Origin: Hoplostethus atlanticus
Lineage: Eukaryota > Chordata > Actinopteri > Trachichthyiformes > Trachichthyidae
DNA: 64,000 bases
Reading direction: 5' to 3'
NCBI GenBank assembly: GCA_034670405.1
Contig: JAXDDX010000169.1
Coordinates: forward strand, 640,001-704,000
Shown here: piece after piece, positions 35,283 through 46,568 of the stretch
How positions within the stretch are numbered: the stretch's first letter is position 1
Layout: each line of letters starts with the position of its first letter
The notes under the pieces: model-generated
What the model saw: only the letters and a program-made list of their open reading frames with translations
Database searches by the model: none
What the model was told of the DNA's origin: nothing
Made by a program: the position numbers and the translations under genes

Positions 35283-35283
<1 letters not shown>
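33771..35283. other. No recognised gene
   Basis: AT-rich unique-looking sequence with one short CA tract (34870-34890). No exon or family was recognised. Confidence 0.45.

Positions 35284-35351
<68 letters not shown>
35284..35351. repeat. (AC)34 microsatellite
   Basis: 68 perfect bases of AC, followed by CGTACGTACATG. Confidence 0.97.
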
Positions 35352-35353
<2 letters not shown>

Positions 35354-35890
35354 ACGTACATGAACGTGAAGTTCATAAGACTTCTTTTTTTCATTGCACT
35401 TGATTTGCAATTAAAAAGTAACATCGATGCAAATATGAAATGTACGGAGATTTCAGGTTGTTTCCTCAGAGTATAAACATTTAGTCTAACTGAGTGTTAC
35501 TGTTTGTGTTTCTCTGCTTAATTGGTGTGGAAAAGACATATCAGAGTGTTATTACTTTACTGGAGGATGCTATTAATTATTCAGCCACAATTCTGCCGTT
35601 TCAAGATTTTAGTACATTATTGGCTTTTTATTACGTTATAGGTTTTATTAAATTAAGTTTTATCATATTATTGTATTTGTTACATTCTTAGACACTGAGG
35701 TTGAAACCCAGAGTCGAGTGTGGTTTTATGGGGATACTGACATAATTTGTAGCTGAGAAATGTCAGATTTACTGTAAATGAAAACTAACATTATTACATT
35801 GAGAAATATGCTAACTGAATTACTATAGACTGACTATAGACTTTTGATCTCACAGGCAGAAAAAAAGATTATACATATAGATTATACATT
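35352..35890. other. No recognised feature
   Basis: Very AT-rich. The open frame at 35494-35691 has no recognised domain. Confidence 0.45.
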
Positions 35891-36226
35891 AATTCATTGT
35901 CTTTACCCACTTGTTCCTTTTCAGGGTGACGGGGGGCTGGAGCCTATCCCAGCATGCATTGGGTGGAAGGCGGGGAAGCACCCTAAATAGGTCGCCAGTC
36001 CGTCACAGGGCTAACACATATAGACAATCACAGTCACATTCACATCTATGGGCAATTTACAGTCTTCAATCCACCTGACTTGCATTCTTTGGACTGTGGG
36101 AGGAAACCCACGTGAACACAGGGACAACATGCAAACTCCACACGAAAAGGCCCCGAGCCAGGAATTGAACCCAGGGCCTTCTTGATGTGAGGCGACAGCG
36201 CTAACCAAGATTACACAATGAAGAGA
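35891..36226 (+). repeat. Widespread teleost dispersed repeat, longer copy
   Basis: Starts with ATTCATTGTCTTTACCCACT, continues through GGAGCCTATCCCAGCATGCA, AGGTCGCCAGTCCGTCACAG, TATGGGCAATTTACAG, TTTGGACTGTGGGAGGAAAC, ACATGCAAACTCCACACG and GAGGCGACAGCGCTAACCA. A truncated copy in the same orientation is at 21402-21605. The class is not asserted. Confidence 0.8.
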
Positions 36227-38280
36227 TAATTAAATTGGTCTTGGGAAGGAAGCACATAATACTCAAACCAGCTAAGTGCTGCGACCTACAATTAATAAAT
36301 CTGTAGGCTACACACGAACAACTTTGGCTCGTAATCATAGGGGAACCTTTGGCTCGTAATCGTAAACCATTTTTGATGCTAGATGGCACCCATATTTTAA
36401 AAGGTTCTTAATAGCACCATTATCAAATGGTTCCTAATAAGAACAGTAGATGTTCCATGTAGCACATATGCTCAAAAACTGTATGCCTAAAGAACAGCAC
36501 CACCTTTTACAATCTTTTTATCAGAAAACATTTAAGTATATATGTAATGTGAAAACTGCAAAGACGTGCAATGAAAAATGTAGTTAATGCTGATAAATGA
36601 GTCAAATGTATTTAAAAATGAATATTGCAATTACAATATTCAAGTTAAAGAATTACAATTAACATAGAACATTGATATAGACATAGGATGCAGTTTTCTC
36701 CCCAAACAGCAGCATCACGGTTACACCATCTTGGGTTTGCAAGGACACCAAGTAATATTTCAAACAAATTAGCCAACAGCCACTATCAACTATAGTGCTA
36801 ACTTAGATTTTTCTGTGGGCAACCTGCCCCGGGGCACGAGCACCCATAGGTTCAACACACTGTGGCTTCATTAGCCCAAAGTCGAGGCATTACACAGTCC
36901 AAGTTATCACTCCTACACAACAACATAATGTTTAAATCTTGTCCAATGTTAGAGTTAAGAAATCTTTCTGCTGTGGCAGCTAGTTAGCTAACATTAGCAA
37001 ATTCGCTAGCTAATGTTAGCTTGATAGCTTGATGTTTGTTTGCTAGCCTTACCCTCCTTTTAGGTAGAAAACATGGCCCTAGGTTTGCAACTAAGTTGTA
37101 GCTACAACATTAATATGAAAAGTTTCTCTTGTCAAGCAAGTCAAACAATATCTTTGCTACTGGTTACCTAATTTGCTTAAAATAAAAACAAACACGTGTG
37201 GTTATCCCCATGTTTGCCTCAGTCGCACCAGTGACTCAGTAGCTAATCGCATCTCACCAGCTGGTTTCACAAGAACCAATCATGAACCTCCAAAGAACAA
37301 CCCACCCAATAATTTATGTGGTAAATTAAGTATGAACTTGTACAGATTTAGTAAAATGGTGCTTCTTACTGGTGGTGGCTGATATTGAGGCGCGATTGAC
37401 TCTCTCCGTAGTGTGTGAACCGATAGAAATGGGCTCTGACAGGTTAATTATTGGTTGGGTCCTCCTGCGTATATTGTGACCCTCACCAAAAAAGGACCAA
37501 TAAGAGGGAGGGTTGTTCCTGTACACAAATATCACTGGGCCTGTCTAAGACTAGTAGTAACGTCGCTGCTGTTCCGTGATACCCTGCCGTAATAACGCTG
37601 ACATTTGGAAATTTGACATTTTTCACTTTATACCCGAGCCGAAAGTGCACATCGCCCTTTGTGTGCCAAGTTCCCTTGTCTTCAAGGGTCAAGAAAACAA
37701 TTCATGACATGGTTTACTTTCATACATGCACGGCCCTTAATAAAACATAGAAAATAAAAAATAAAAATAATAGAGCTCCTGAAAAAATAAGGTTTTCTTT
37801 CTGACAGCAGTGAAATGTAAACGTCTGCTTTCGGGTGGGTTTGCTCTTTCCAAGTAAATTACAGTTTGACACATGACAGTACACAAACACATACAGATGA
37901 GTGATTTGCAGGATGCTAACATGCCTCCCAGTGAAAGCTAGAGAATAGTTCTATGTAATAAGTAACTGACAGTAAATAATTCTAGGCTTATCTCATATAC
38001 ACTCATAATTATATGATCTATTATGCTATCCGCGTCAAAACTAGTTGGAAAATTCAAAGTGATTGTATGTGAGCGTATTGCGAGCGGTTCTTTTTTTTTT
38101 GTTTTGACGTGAGAGGTTTTATGCTCGCCCGGGGTCATGTGTTTGAGAGAAAAGTATTTTAACGTGAATAACTGTCACGGCCTTATGCAAATATCTCATA
38201 TCCATATTGTAATTATGCCATCAATCAGATTCAAGCTGGGATCAGAATGATTCAATAAGGGCTGTCAAGGCAGACTGCAG
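36227..38280. other. No recognised gene; one strong hairpin
   Basis: A perfect 13-bp inverted repeat AGCTAACATTAGC (36986-36998) and its complement (37009-37021) with a 10-base loop lies here. A 22-bp phrase around CTTTGGCTCGTAATC is duplicated (36322 and 36348 regions). Nothing else was recognised. Confidence 0.5.
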
Positions 38281-38479
38281 GCTTTCTCTCTCTCTGTCTC
38301 TCTCCCTCCTCCTCAATCTGTCTTTCCATCTCTCCATCTCTCTGAACCCAAGCACTCTCTCCCTCTCCCTCTCTGTCACACACATATACACCCCAGTAAG
38401 TCTCTTAGATTGGGAAAATACAATGAAATGTGTTTTTAGTCCCTTGAAAACCATTGCAATCTTATTTGCCTCTCTCTTG

Positions 38480-38516
<37 letters not shown>
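38281..38516. repeat. (CT)-rich tracts
   Basis: CT-rich sequence at 38283-38375 and (CT)n at 38484-38514, followed at 38617-38800 by CA-rich sequence without long perfect tracts. Confidence 0.85.
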
Positions 38517-38518
<2 letters not shown>

Positions 38519-38891
38519 CCCTCACTCTCTGTGAATAGTTGCTGTCAGGTTAGAAGCAGGGTGCTGTCTGCCTGTCCGCCCACACAAGGCTCCAGCCATG
38601 CTGATCCGACCCACCGCTGACACACACACGCGCACACACACAATCTATCGCGTGCACACACAGGCCCTGGCTGCACACACTCACACGAACAAGGAATGAG
38701 CACGGACACATTCACGCACGCAGGGCACACACATGAAAGTGTGCATGAAAACACACACATATGAGGCACGTTTGAACACAAACATACATACACACAACTC
38801 AGAAACTCATACATTCATCCTCCCCTCTCTCTCTCACTTAAAAGCTGCCATTTGACAATATTGCGAGCCGATATGACATTATTGTATGCAC

Positions 38892-39180
38892 CAGGGGTCG
38901 GCAACTACATTTAGCCTCGGGCCAGTTGCTAGGTGGGCCAGACCATAATATAACTATGTACTCAAGACCGAAATGTAATCCCATTCTGCATATGCTTTTA
39001 ATAAATGTCAATAAATTGTTATCCTCATTAGAAAAATTAACGCCCATCAGTAGCCTAAGCAGTTTTATTCTCAAACCAAAACGTTTAGGTTTCCGTATAG
39101 GTTTAGCAACAGGCAGGGGCGACATGCACCCAAAAAATCTGAGGGGGCACAGAGAGAAATGCAAGCTGGCACACTGCTGA
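38892..39180 (+). mobile_element. hAT-like transposon end fragment
   Basis: CAGGGGTCGGCAACTACATT (38892-38911) is a typical hAT terminal sequence, followed by GGGCCAG...GGGCCAGACC words common in such elements. No matching opposite end was found, so the right border is a guess. Confidence 0.5.
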
Positions 39181-39399
39181 CCTCAACATGTTTGTCTCTT
39201 GCATCATGCTGACTGTCACTGGCCTGATCACTAGATCAATACATAAAAGATGTAAATACCAATATGAATCTCACATGGACCTTTTAAATCAGATTTCTAT
39301 CTCATTTGTGGCTTTGGCTTTCACCCTTTGCTTTGAAGAATGAAGATACTTTTCTCTGCAAATATGAAATTGAAGTCAGTGTAGACTACTGACTTAGCG

Positions 39400-39535
39400 C
39401 TTTTCCACCAACACCTGCCCTGGAGACTGGCAGCTTTGGTGCTCTGTGGTTGACCTGCCAGGGCGGATGCAAGGTGCGCCCGCCGGGAGAGACGCCGCTG
39501 AAAAGCGTCCGTCTCTGTCGCGGCCCCGGTTGTAG
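39400..39535 (+). repeat. GC-rich dispersed repeat, copy 2 of 2
   Basis: Shares GACTGGCAG.TTGGTGCTC and TGACCTGCCAGG.CGGA with 18432-18478, plus GCTGAAAAGCGTCCG (39495-39511). The surrounding minus-strand open frame of 103 aa is repeat-borne. Confidence 0.6.
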
Positions 39536-39621
39536 GGAGTCTGCTACACATGCTTTTTAATTTTAAAAGAAAATATTGAAAAAAATCAGTGATTCGAGTG
39601 ACGCCCATAACGTTGGCCTCT

Positions 39622-39850
39622 AGCTCCACCAATCAGAAGCCACGTAACAGTAGCCTGTAGTCAGCTCCACCAATCAGAAGTCATGTAACAACATCCTGTG
39701 GTCAGCTCCACCAATCAGAAGTCATGTAACAACATCCTGTGGTCAGCTCCACCAATCAGAAGTCATATAACAACATCCTGTGGTCAGCTCCACCAATCAG
39801 AAGTCATGTAACAACATCCTGTGGTCAGCTTCACCAATCAGAAGTCATGT
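39622..39850 (+). repeat. 41-bp minisatellite with a CCAAT box in each unit
   Basis: AGCTCCACCAATCAGAAG starts at 39622, 39663, 39704, 39745, 39786 and 39827 (the last with one change): six units of exactly 41 bp. Each unit carries ACCAATCAGA, an NF-Y-type CCAAT core. The remaining part reads TCATGTAACAACATCCTGTG in the middle units and differs in the first and last. Confidence 0.93.
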
Positions 39851-40800
39851 ATTAGAATCAATCCTAGCTGTGCTGGCTTGGGCCAAGTAGCACATTATAA
39901 TGAATTTCCTGGCACACTGTAATACAACCAATGCTGCAGACAGTGTAAACACGACACGTCTGCATTAGAACCACCTTCATTCCAACAAAATACAATTTTG
40001 TGCATAGAGATGAAGAATTCATAAAGCCTACCTATATATACTGTAGTTGTAGCTATCAAACCCTTGACACAACCCCCCAAATGACCACAAAAAATTGATT
40101 TGGCCTCTGGTATTCTGGCTACTATGGATATCCACAAAGTTAAACTGTATGTAATGTCAGTGTGGTCAATTCTGGAAAGCATTCAACCAAAAATTCAATA
40201 ATGAACATAATTAATCCAGTACTGTTTTCATTGAAGTTATTTGTCCACTCCATTTGCAATGCACAAGGCTCGTTCTATTCCAAACACTTCGACATTCAGT
40301 TCATGTCGGCTTTGATGTCAACCCTTCCTATACCTTCACAATGTTACATAAAGCTGTTTTGCAGGCTAGGCATATTTCTATTTATCAATCAATACTGTCA
40401 CCCTCTGGATCTGTTTTAATACTCGACAGATATATTAATTACTGTCAACTACAGATCCTCTGCATGAAGACACTGTCGTCCAGAATCAAGGGGTTCACTC
40501 TTCTTGTTTGTGTCTGTAACTGAATGTCTTCATGTGTCTGAATATCTATAGGTATTCCTGAAATTTTATATTTAGCATCTAAAATATGTATGAATTCATG
40601 TCACTTGCCTTTTGATAGAAAAAAATATATATATATCACAATAAAAGCCCAGAAATCATCTCAGAGTGTGTGTTGGCAATTGGCTACAGAGCAATTTCCT
40701 ATAGTGTACGGCAACAGTGTAAAACACCTAAATCTACAAAAAAAAAAATGCAGGACCGTTTTAAGTATACAATGGAGCCTGGGTGGGTCTGTGTAGGTTG
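39851..40800. other. No recognised feature
   Basis: AT-rich sequence with a short ATATATAT run (40627-40636). No exon or family was recognised. Confidence 0.45.
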
Positions 40801-40955
40801 TTTTGGGGAATTTTATTTGACAGTTTACAGTAGGGAGACGGGAGAGAGGGGGGGGATAGCATGCAACAAAGGTCCCAAGTCAGATTCAAATCCAGAAAGT
40901 TGCGGAGACAAGTTTATGCACCTTTTGTCAACTGAGCCACCAGGACGCCCACATA
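40801..40955 (-). mobile_element. tRNA-derived SINE, copy 2 (minus)
   Basis: On the minus strand the head GCGTCCTGGTGGCTCAGTTG (A-box-like) is followed by GGATTTGAATCTGACTTGGG (B-box-like), then GTTGCATGCTATC, a pyrimidine tract and an end near CTGTCAAATAAAATTCCCC. It matches copy 3 at 52054-52228 over the whole length and copy 1 at 2043-2183. Confidence 0.8.
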
Positions 40956-42370
40956 GTGGGTTTTTTTTTAACGACAGTCGCCTCCTAAAACTGTCAAAAC
41001 CTGTATTCACCTCAAAGGAAAGATCAGAATAGTCCTATACTCTCTCTCGTCTGTGTTTTTTTTAATCACCCCTCCTTCAGTGCTCCTGTCTGTGTTATTT
41101 TGTCTCCTCTCATTTCTTTTTCTCTTTTCCCTCGCCTCCCTCCCTTACTCTCTCCAATATGCATACAAAAAAGTGCATAACTGAAGAGTGGAGTACATTT
41201 TTCATCTATTTTTTCTCTCCTTTGCTCCTGTCAACTACAAAACAAACTGGTGTTAGAAAAGCCCTCTCCGCCGGTTTGAGCGCTCCGCTGAATTCAAAAG
41301 ACATAACAGATTGGGTGACGTTTTTAAAACTGCTCACTTTTTTCTTTCAAGTCCTCAGAAACAAAAACAGAGGCTTCATACATTCAGGGGAAAACCCCAT
41401 TTACTTGCTTTTACTTTTGGTGCGGTTTCCTAAAGAACTGAGGATTTGAAATCACCAAAATGACACAATTGCCGGCGTGTGTTGGCGACCATTTGAATAA
41501 CCTCCAATGTTGTGAAGCTGTTGTGCTGACGTTGGCTCATCCAATATTTATCTGGAGCTTTTTTCAAACACCTGAGAGAAGAATAGAGAGGGAATTCACA
41601 ACAGAGAAACATGCCACCACTGTGAACTGCTGAGTTTCAGTTGTTTTTGAGGGAACAAGCAAACACGAGTGTTGTCTGAAGCATTTCCAAGCAGAGTTTC
41701 CACCAACGCTAGCGTTGTTCTCCCACTTTCCACCCGATGTTGCAGCAACCATGTGCCAGACAATTTTCTGGTGGCCATTTTGCACCCCCTTCTTCTATGC
41801 ATTTGTTCTGATTAGGGATGCAGGAGTGGCACATGCACTGGCTGCACCAACGCTTCAACGCACACACACACTTGCAAAGCCCTGATGGGCAGCAGCACCA
41901 TCATAGCTCATGCGCACAACCACACACACACACTATGTTAAGCTATACAGATCAGTAGCTAACTCAGGAGTCAATATTCTTCTCCAGAACGTTAAAAGAC
42001 AATCAATAGAGAAATGATGGCAAAGGGCTGCTTATGCAGAACTTAAAGGGGAATGCCACTGAATTACCCTACTCTAATAAGTCTTTAAGACAGATCTTTT
42101 TTTTTATTCGCTAAAAAGGTGGTAACTAATGATAAAGTGGGAAATAAAAATGTGGGTAATCATAAGGCAAACCACTAATTAACGATTAATGCTAGGCTAT
42201 AAAGGTGGGTAAACTATTTCTGTAAATAAAAATAAAAATTGTAAATAAAAATTGTGGGTTTACCCTCAACCACATATCTGGTGGTAACACGCCACTGTAA
42301 TAAAATAAGAATATGAATGTTGAATGTTATTTCTCATCAGTAAGAATTAAGTAGCCATAACAATTCAATG
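40956..42370. other. No recognised gene
   Basis: CTTAAAGGGGAATGCCACTG at 42042-42061 resembles a MITE terminus (TTAAAGGG type), but no partner end was found. CA-rich words lie near 41860-41930. Confidence 0.4.
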
Positions 42371-43010
42371 TCAAGATTCAAGATTCAAGAATTTTAATTG
42401 TCACATACACACACGAGGTGTGTAGTGAAATGAAAGTGGCAATGCTCAGCAGAAATGTGCAAAATAACAGGTTCACACTATTTACAATAAACCAACACAC
42501 TATTTACAATGTCAGTTATTAAGAGCTCTATATAAAAAAACAACACAATATTTACAATAAGAGCACTTTATAAAAAAAATATAGTAAAAAAAGGGAAAAT
42601 TGTATGTGTAATATAAATTATAAATTATGTGTAGTCTTACCTAAGTGTGTGAGTGTGTGTGTGCATAAGAGGGGCAGTGTGTGTGTCTTGGTGGGGGCCC
42701 TGGTGAGGTCGGAGTTCACAGTCCTGATGGCCTGAGGAAAGAAACTCCGTCTCAGTCTCTCTGTTTTTGCAGCGTGACTACGGAGGCGCTTGCCTGACCG
42801 CAGCAGCTGAAACAGTCCGTTGTTGGGGTGGTGAGGATCCTTCATGATCCTGCAGGCTCTGGTTCTGCACCTCCTGGTGTACAAGTCCTGCAGGGTGGGG
42901 AGTGTAATTCCAATAGTGCGCTCGGCCGAACGCACTACTCTCTGCAGAGCCTTCCTGTCCTGAGCGGAGCTGCTGCCAAACCAGGCAGTTACTCTTCCAC
43001 CAAACAATAT
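42371..43010 (-). mobile_element. LINE 3' end: ORF2 C-terminus and 3' tail (minus)
   Basis: On the minus strand, codons from 43007 to about 42700 give the conserved C-terminal domain of a teleost non-LTR retrotransposon ORF2: a WFGSS motif, QDRKALQRVVRSAERTIG, LPTLQDLYTRRCRTRACRI, DPHHPNNGLFQLLRSGKR and SFFPQAIRTVNS. A stop follows at 42618. The 3' UTR ends in GTGACAATTAAAATTC and three TTGAATC/TTCTTGAATC-type repeats (42371-42391), the short tandem tail expected at a LINE 3' terminus. It is 5'-truncated just upstream of 43010. The frame is intact over about 129 codons, so the copy may be fairly young. L2/CR1/Rex-type clade by memory; exact family not asserted. Confidence 0.85.
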
Positions 43011-43541
43011 AGCTCTTGAACAGTGTACATAATGTATTTGACATCGGTGCCAGTTTCATTTTTTCCAATTTTAATTTCTTTCTTCTCCTGTCAGCCCCTC
43101 ACATGAAGTGAAATTTCCTTCAAAACGCTTTAAGTACTGCTGTGATTGGTTATTTTCAGTTGGCACATTTATACTGTAGCGTAGTCACAGTTGTGCATTT
43201 ATCAGGTATTTTACAACAGCTTCCAATGTGGCACCACCAGCCAGGTTTTATTAAAGTGAACATTTACTGCTGTCTCCCATGGCCAGAAACAAGAGTTTAT
43301 TCCCTCCCTTTATCTGTAATGTCATGTCACTGCAGAGCCTCATAGTGTATGAACTGGAAAAGATGGTGCAGCTATATGGGAATACCCATGGGGATTTTCC
43401 AGTGATCAGGGTACATTGCGATGACAGTCGGAGCCGAAAAAGACCAGCTTCAGCTCACCGTCCCAACACTGAGGGGATTGTGCCTCCTGAAGGCACAGAG
43501 AAATTCCACATTTGGTTCAATTGGAATTGGAGGCCATCTGG

Positions 43542-43543
<2 letters not shown>
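43011..43543. other. No recognised gene
   Basis: Overlapping open frames extend into the CA microsatellite (for example plus 43279-43710), but no domain or splice signal supports them. Confidence 0.4.
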
Positions 43544-43589
<46 letters not shown>

Positions 43590-43726
43590 GATGCACAGAT
43601 GGAGAAACACACAGAGGCGATACAAAAGAGACACATATTTAGAAATGCACACACATGGCTTCTATGTCAGGTTCAGATTATCATGTTGTGTAGCTGCAGG
43701 TAAAAAGTGACCTTTTGGCTATGGAT

Positions 43727-43762
<36 letters not shown>

Positions 43763-43769
43763 GAGAGAG
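43544..43769. repeat. (CA)22 and (GA)21 microsatellites
   Basis: CA at 43544-43588; GA at 43727-43769 with one GC interruption. Confidence 0.96.
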
Positions 43770-44870
43770 GATCCACTTTAGACTAAAGGGCAGAACAAAA
43801 TCAGACACACAGCAAATGCACCACCAGGGGTCAAAAGCACCAAAATATCCTATTCAAGTAGAAGTCCTGTTACTTTGCTGAAATTTTAAAAATCTACTTT
43901 ACTAAAAGCAATTCAAATTTCTCAGTAAAGGATACTGAGCTTCTTAAAAACACATGATCTTTCCCAAGTGAAAAGGACAAGAGGAGGAGTTTATTGTGTG
44001 ATGCTACACATGTGGTTATATACTATGTTAAGGGTTGTAAAAATCCAATTTTTAAATTAATGTTTTTATTCAGTGTGTGATTAAAAATAAATAAATGCCC
44101 ATCCCCATTATTCAGTAAGATTACCACATTGATGCTTCTTTTGTTAGGCTAGCAAACTAGCTAGCAACAACCAGGCTAACACAAACCAATAATAGTAGCT
44201 GGATGAACAGCTTTTGGCTAATGTTAACTAAGCTACTATCACAGATAAATTGGAGCATTTAGTTAGTTAAGTTAATATTTCCTTTACATGCATTTGCAAG
44301 CTTGATGCAGATGTTGTTTAGCTAGTTTCTGTAATGGATACGATTTAAAATGTAGCAAAGTACTGTACTTCAATTACATTACATTACATTCAATTACACT
44401 GATGTATAACTAGTGGTTACTTAAAATACTCAAAAAGAACAAGTGTACAAGAAAGCTACTCGATTACAGTAAAAAGAGTAGAAATAATTCATCGTTTCCG
44501 CCCTTGTGCACAACACAGGTGCTCTTTTTCTTTCTTACCACTCTATTTTTCCATCGCTCTCCCCTGCCCTCATCCCTCTTTTTATTTCCCTTTGCCCTCC
44601 CTCGTTCTCTCTCATCAACCCAGCACTTAGCAGAGACAAAAGGACAGGGGATGCTGCTCGCTGCAATAAACACACTGCCTCTGCCGTTCTACGATAAACA
44701 TATGACACAAACCAAGCAAAGCCATATCACACAGAGGCTTTACAAACACACAGGCACATACGCAACACACCAAGATGGAGCGTTTTATCTTTGTAGCACA
44801 GTCAAGTGCTCCAAGTTAACATGGTAAGTTAACATGGTAAACATGAGTGTACAATGTGCACACGCACACA
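43770..44870. other. No recognised gene; TAGCTAGC-type words
   Basis: GGCTAGCAAACTAGCTAGCA (44146-44165) and GGCTAATGTTAACTAAGC (44216-44234) belong to the GCTAACGTTAGC-like vocabulary seen also near 8133, 36986 and 55345. ATTACATTACATTAC lies at 44374-44388. Confidence 0.45.
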
Positions 44871-45011
44871 CACGAGCACACACACACACACACCAAGATA
44901 AAACTTCTTCTCTTCATAGCACTGATGAGCCCTCTAAGACATTACAAGCTAAGCACAGACACATATGACCATACAGGCTAAATACACACACACACACACA
45001 CATGCATGCTA

Positions 45012-45048
<37 letters not shown>

Positions 45049-45263
45049 GTCAGATCAAATGTAATTTAATCAAATTACATCCTAAAGTATTTCCTGGAGT
45101 GCATTTAGTGGACTAAGGCCAGATGTACACACACACACACAAACACACACGTCATGTAAGTGCACCCAGGCACGCATGCACATTCACACAAATATGAGTG
45201 CAAATGAGGCCATTCATTTAGGCGCATGCATGCATACACACACACACACACACACACACACAG
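44871..45263. repeat. Cluster of (CA)n microsatellites
   Basis: CA tracts at about 44877-44893, 44988-45001, 45014-45045, 45127-45149 and 45236-45262, separated by short CA-rich spacers. Confidence 0.92.
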
Positions 45264-45309
45264 AGGGTAAGCGCTGACTGTAATGACATGAGTAATCAGT
45301 TGTGTCAGA

Positions 45310-45545
45310 TAACTTGTCTGGCAGGAGGAGAGGGGAAGAGCATTTGCCAAGATTGCACACCTCCTCCTCCTCTTCCTCCTCCTGTAACCATCTTGTGCCT
45401 TTTGCCAGGGGAGAGGAGGAGAGTGGAACATTGTTTCCCCCCCCAGGGCTACAGAGGACAGAGGAGCATATGCCAGGATATCACGCCTCCTCTCCACTCT
45501 CGCCTCCTTTCTCCAGGGTTGGACCCGAGGCAGAGGAGAAGAGTG
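45310..45545 (+). repeat. C/T- and G/A-rich segment with internal duplication
   Basis: Two related blocks (AGAGCATTTGCCAAGATTGC with ACACCTCCTCC at 45337-45367; GGAGCATATGCCAGGATATC with ACGCCTCCTCT at 45464-45494) and alternating GGAGAGGAGG / CCTCCTCTCC words suggest an old duplication with hairpin potential. Frames are open on both strands here (128-180 aa on plus), with no recognised domain. Confidence 0.5.
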
Positions 45546-45689
45546 AGGAGCGCGTGGCCATTGGCCTCCTCATCCCCTCTCCTCTCGGTCCAGATGAGAG
45601 GGAAGCAGCCTGGCAAGTGCTTGACAGAGGAGGTGGCCAAGTCCGGTTCGACGTCAACCCAAACAAGCAGAAACATTTCACAATATGAT

Positions 45690-46518
45690 ATTATGGCACG
45701 GAAGAAATTCATATTGAAACAGCTTTTGAAACAGACAGGGGGCTGGGATGCTGAGTTGGGTGCTCTTTGGATTAAAAAAGCGTCCTCTATTAATCATGTG
45801 AAAAAAAGATTTTATCCAAGACACAGGTAAGGCCATGGGGCCAAGTCGCTGTGGGCACAGTTTTAAACTTACTGTTATGCCTGTTAAAAAAACTGAGTCG
45901 GATGGAGGGGGGAAGGAAGCGAGACCGGCAAAGATAAAAGGGTAAGGGAAAAGTGTTTTGTATTTTTATCGCGTGCGCTCTCTCTCGCTCCCTAAAATTT
46001 CGCCCTCATGTATTTTTAATTCCTACAGATGGCAATAAAAGAACCAAGGAGTTCAGTTGACTTGATCTGACTTCAGTGTCTGACTTCAGAAAATTTAGGG
46101 GGGTAGAGAGAGAGAGCAAATGAGTTCAGCTGAGGGAGAAAGAGCAGGAATGGGAGGTTGTAGAGGCGCAAGAGAGAGAAAGAATGAAAACATGGCAGAG
46201 GAGGAGTGGCCAGAGATGGAAAAGAAGAAAGAAAGAGGGAATATCAGTGTAGCGCAGTGTTGATCGTTGCTTCAGCTTGACAGAGGCCAGAGAAAAAAAA
46301 GAGGAGAGAAGGGAGGGAGGGGTGAGAGAGAGAGAGAGAGGCCTTGGGCTTAGTAGAAGAAAGGGATGGAGGAAAGAAAGAAGAGGTATAGTTAAATGGA
46401 AGAGGGATGGAGGGTGATGAGGTCATGCATATGGATGGGAGGAGAGAGAGAGAGAGATTAAACTGTCACAATAATTAGCAGCTGCTGAGTTGGCCTAGAG
46501 TCCAAGATGGCATGTGCA

Positions 46519-46519
<1 letters not shown>
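45690..46519. other. No recognised gene; GA-rich 46100-46460
   Basis: Purine-rich sequence with short GA tracts at 46327-46340 and 46444-46456. Confidence 0.45.

Positions 46520-46561
<42 letters not shown>
46520..46561. repeat. (AC)21 microsatellite
   Basis: Perfect AC tract followed by ATATATA. Confidence 0.96.
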
Positions 46562-46568
<7 letters not shown>

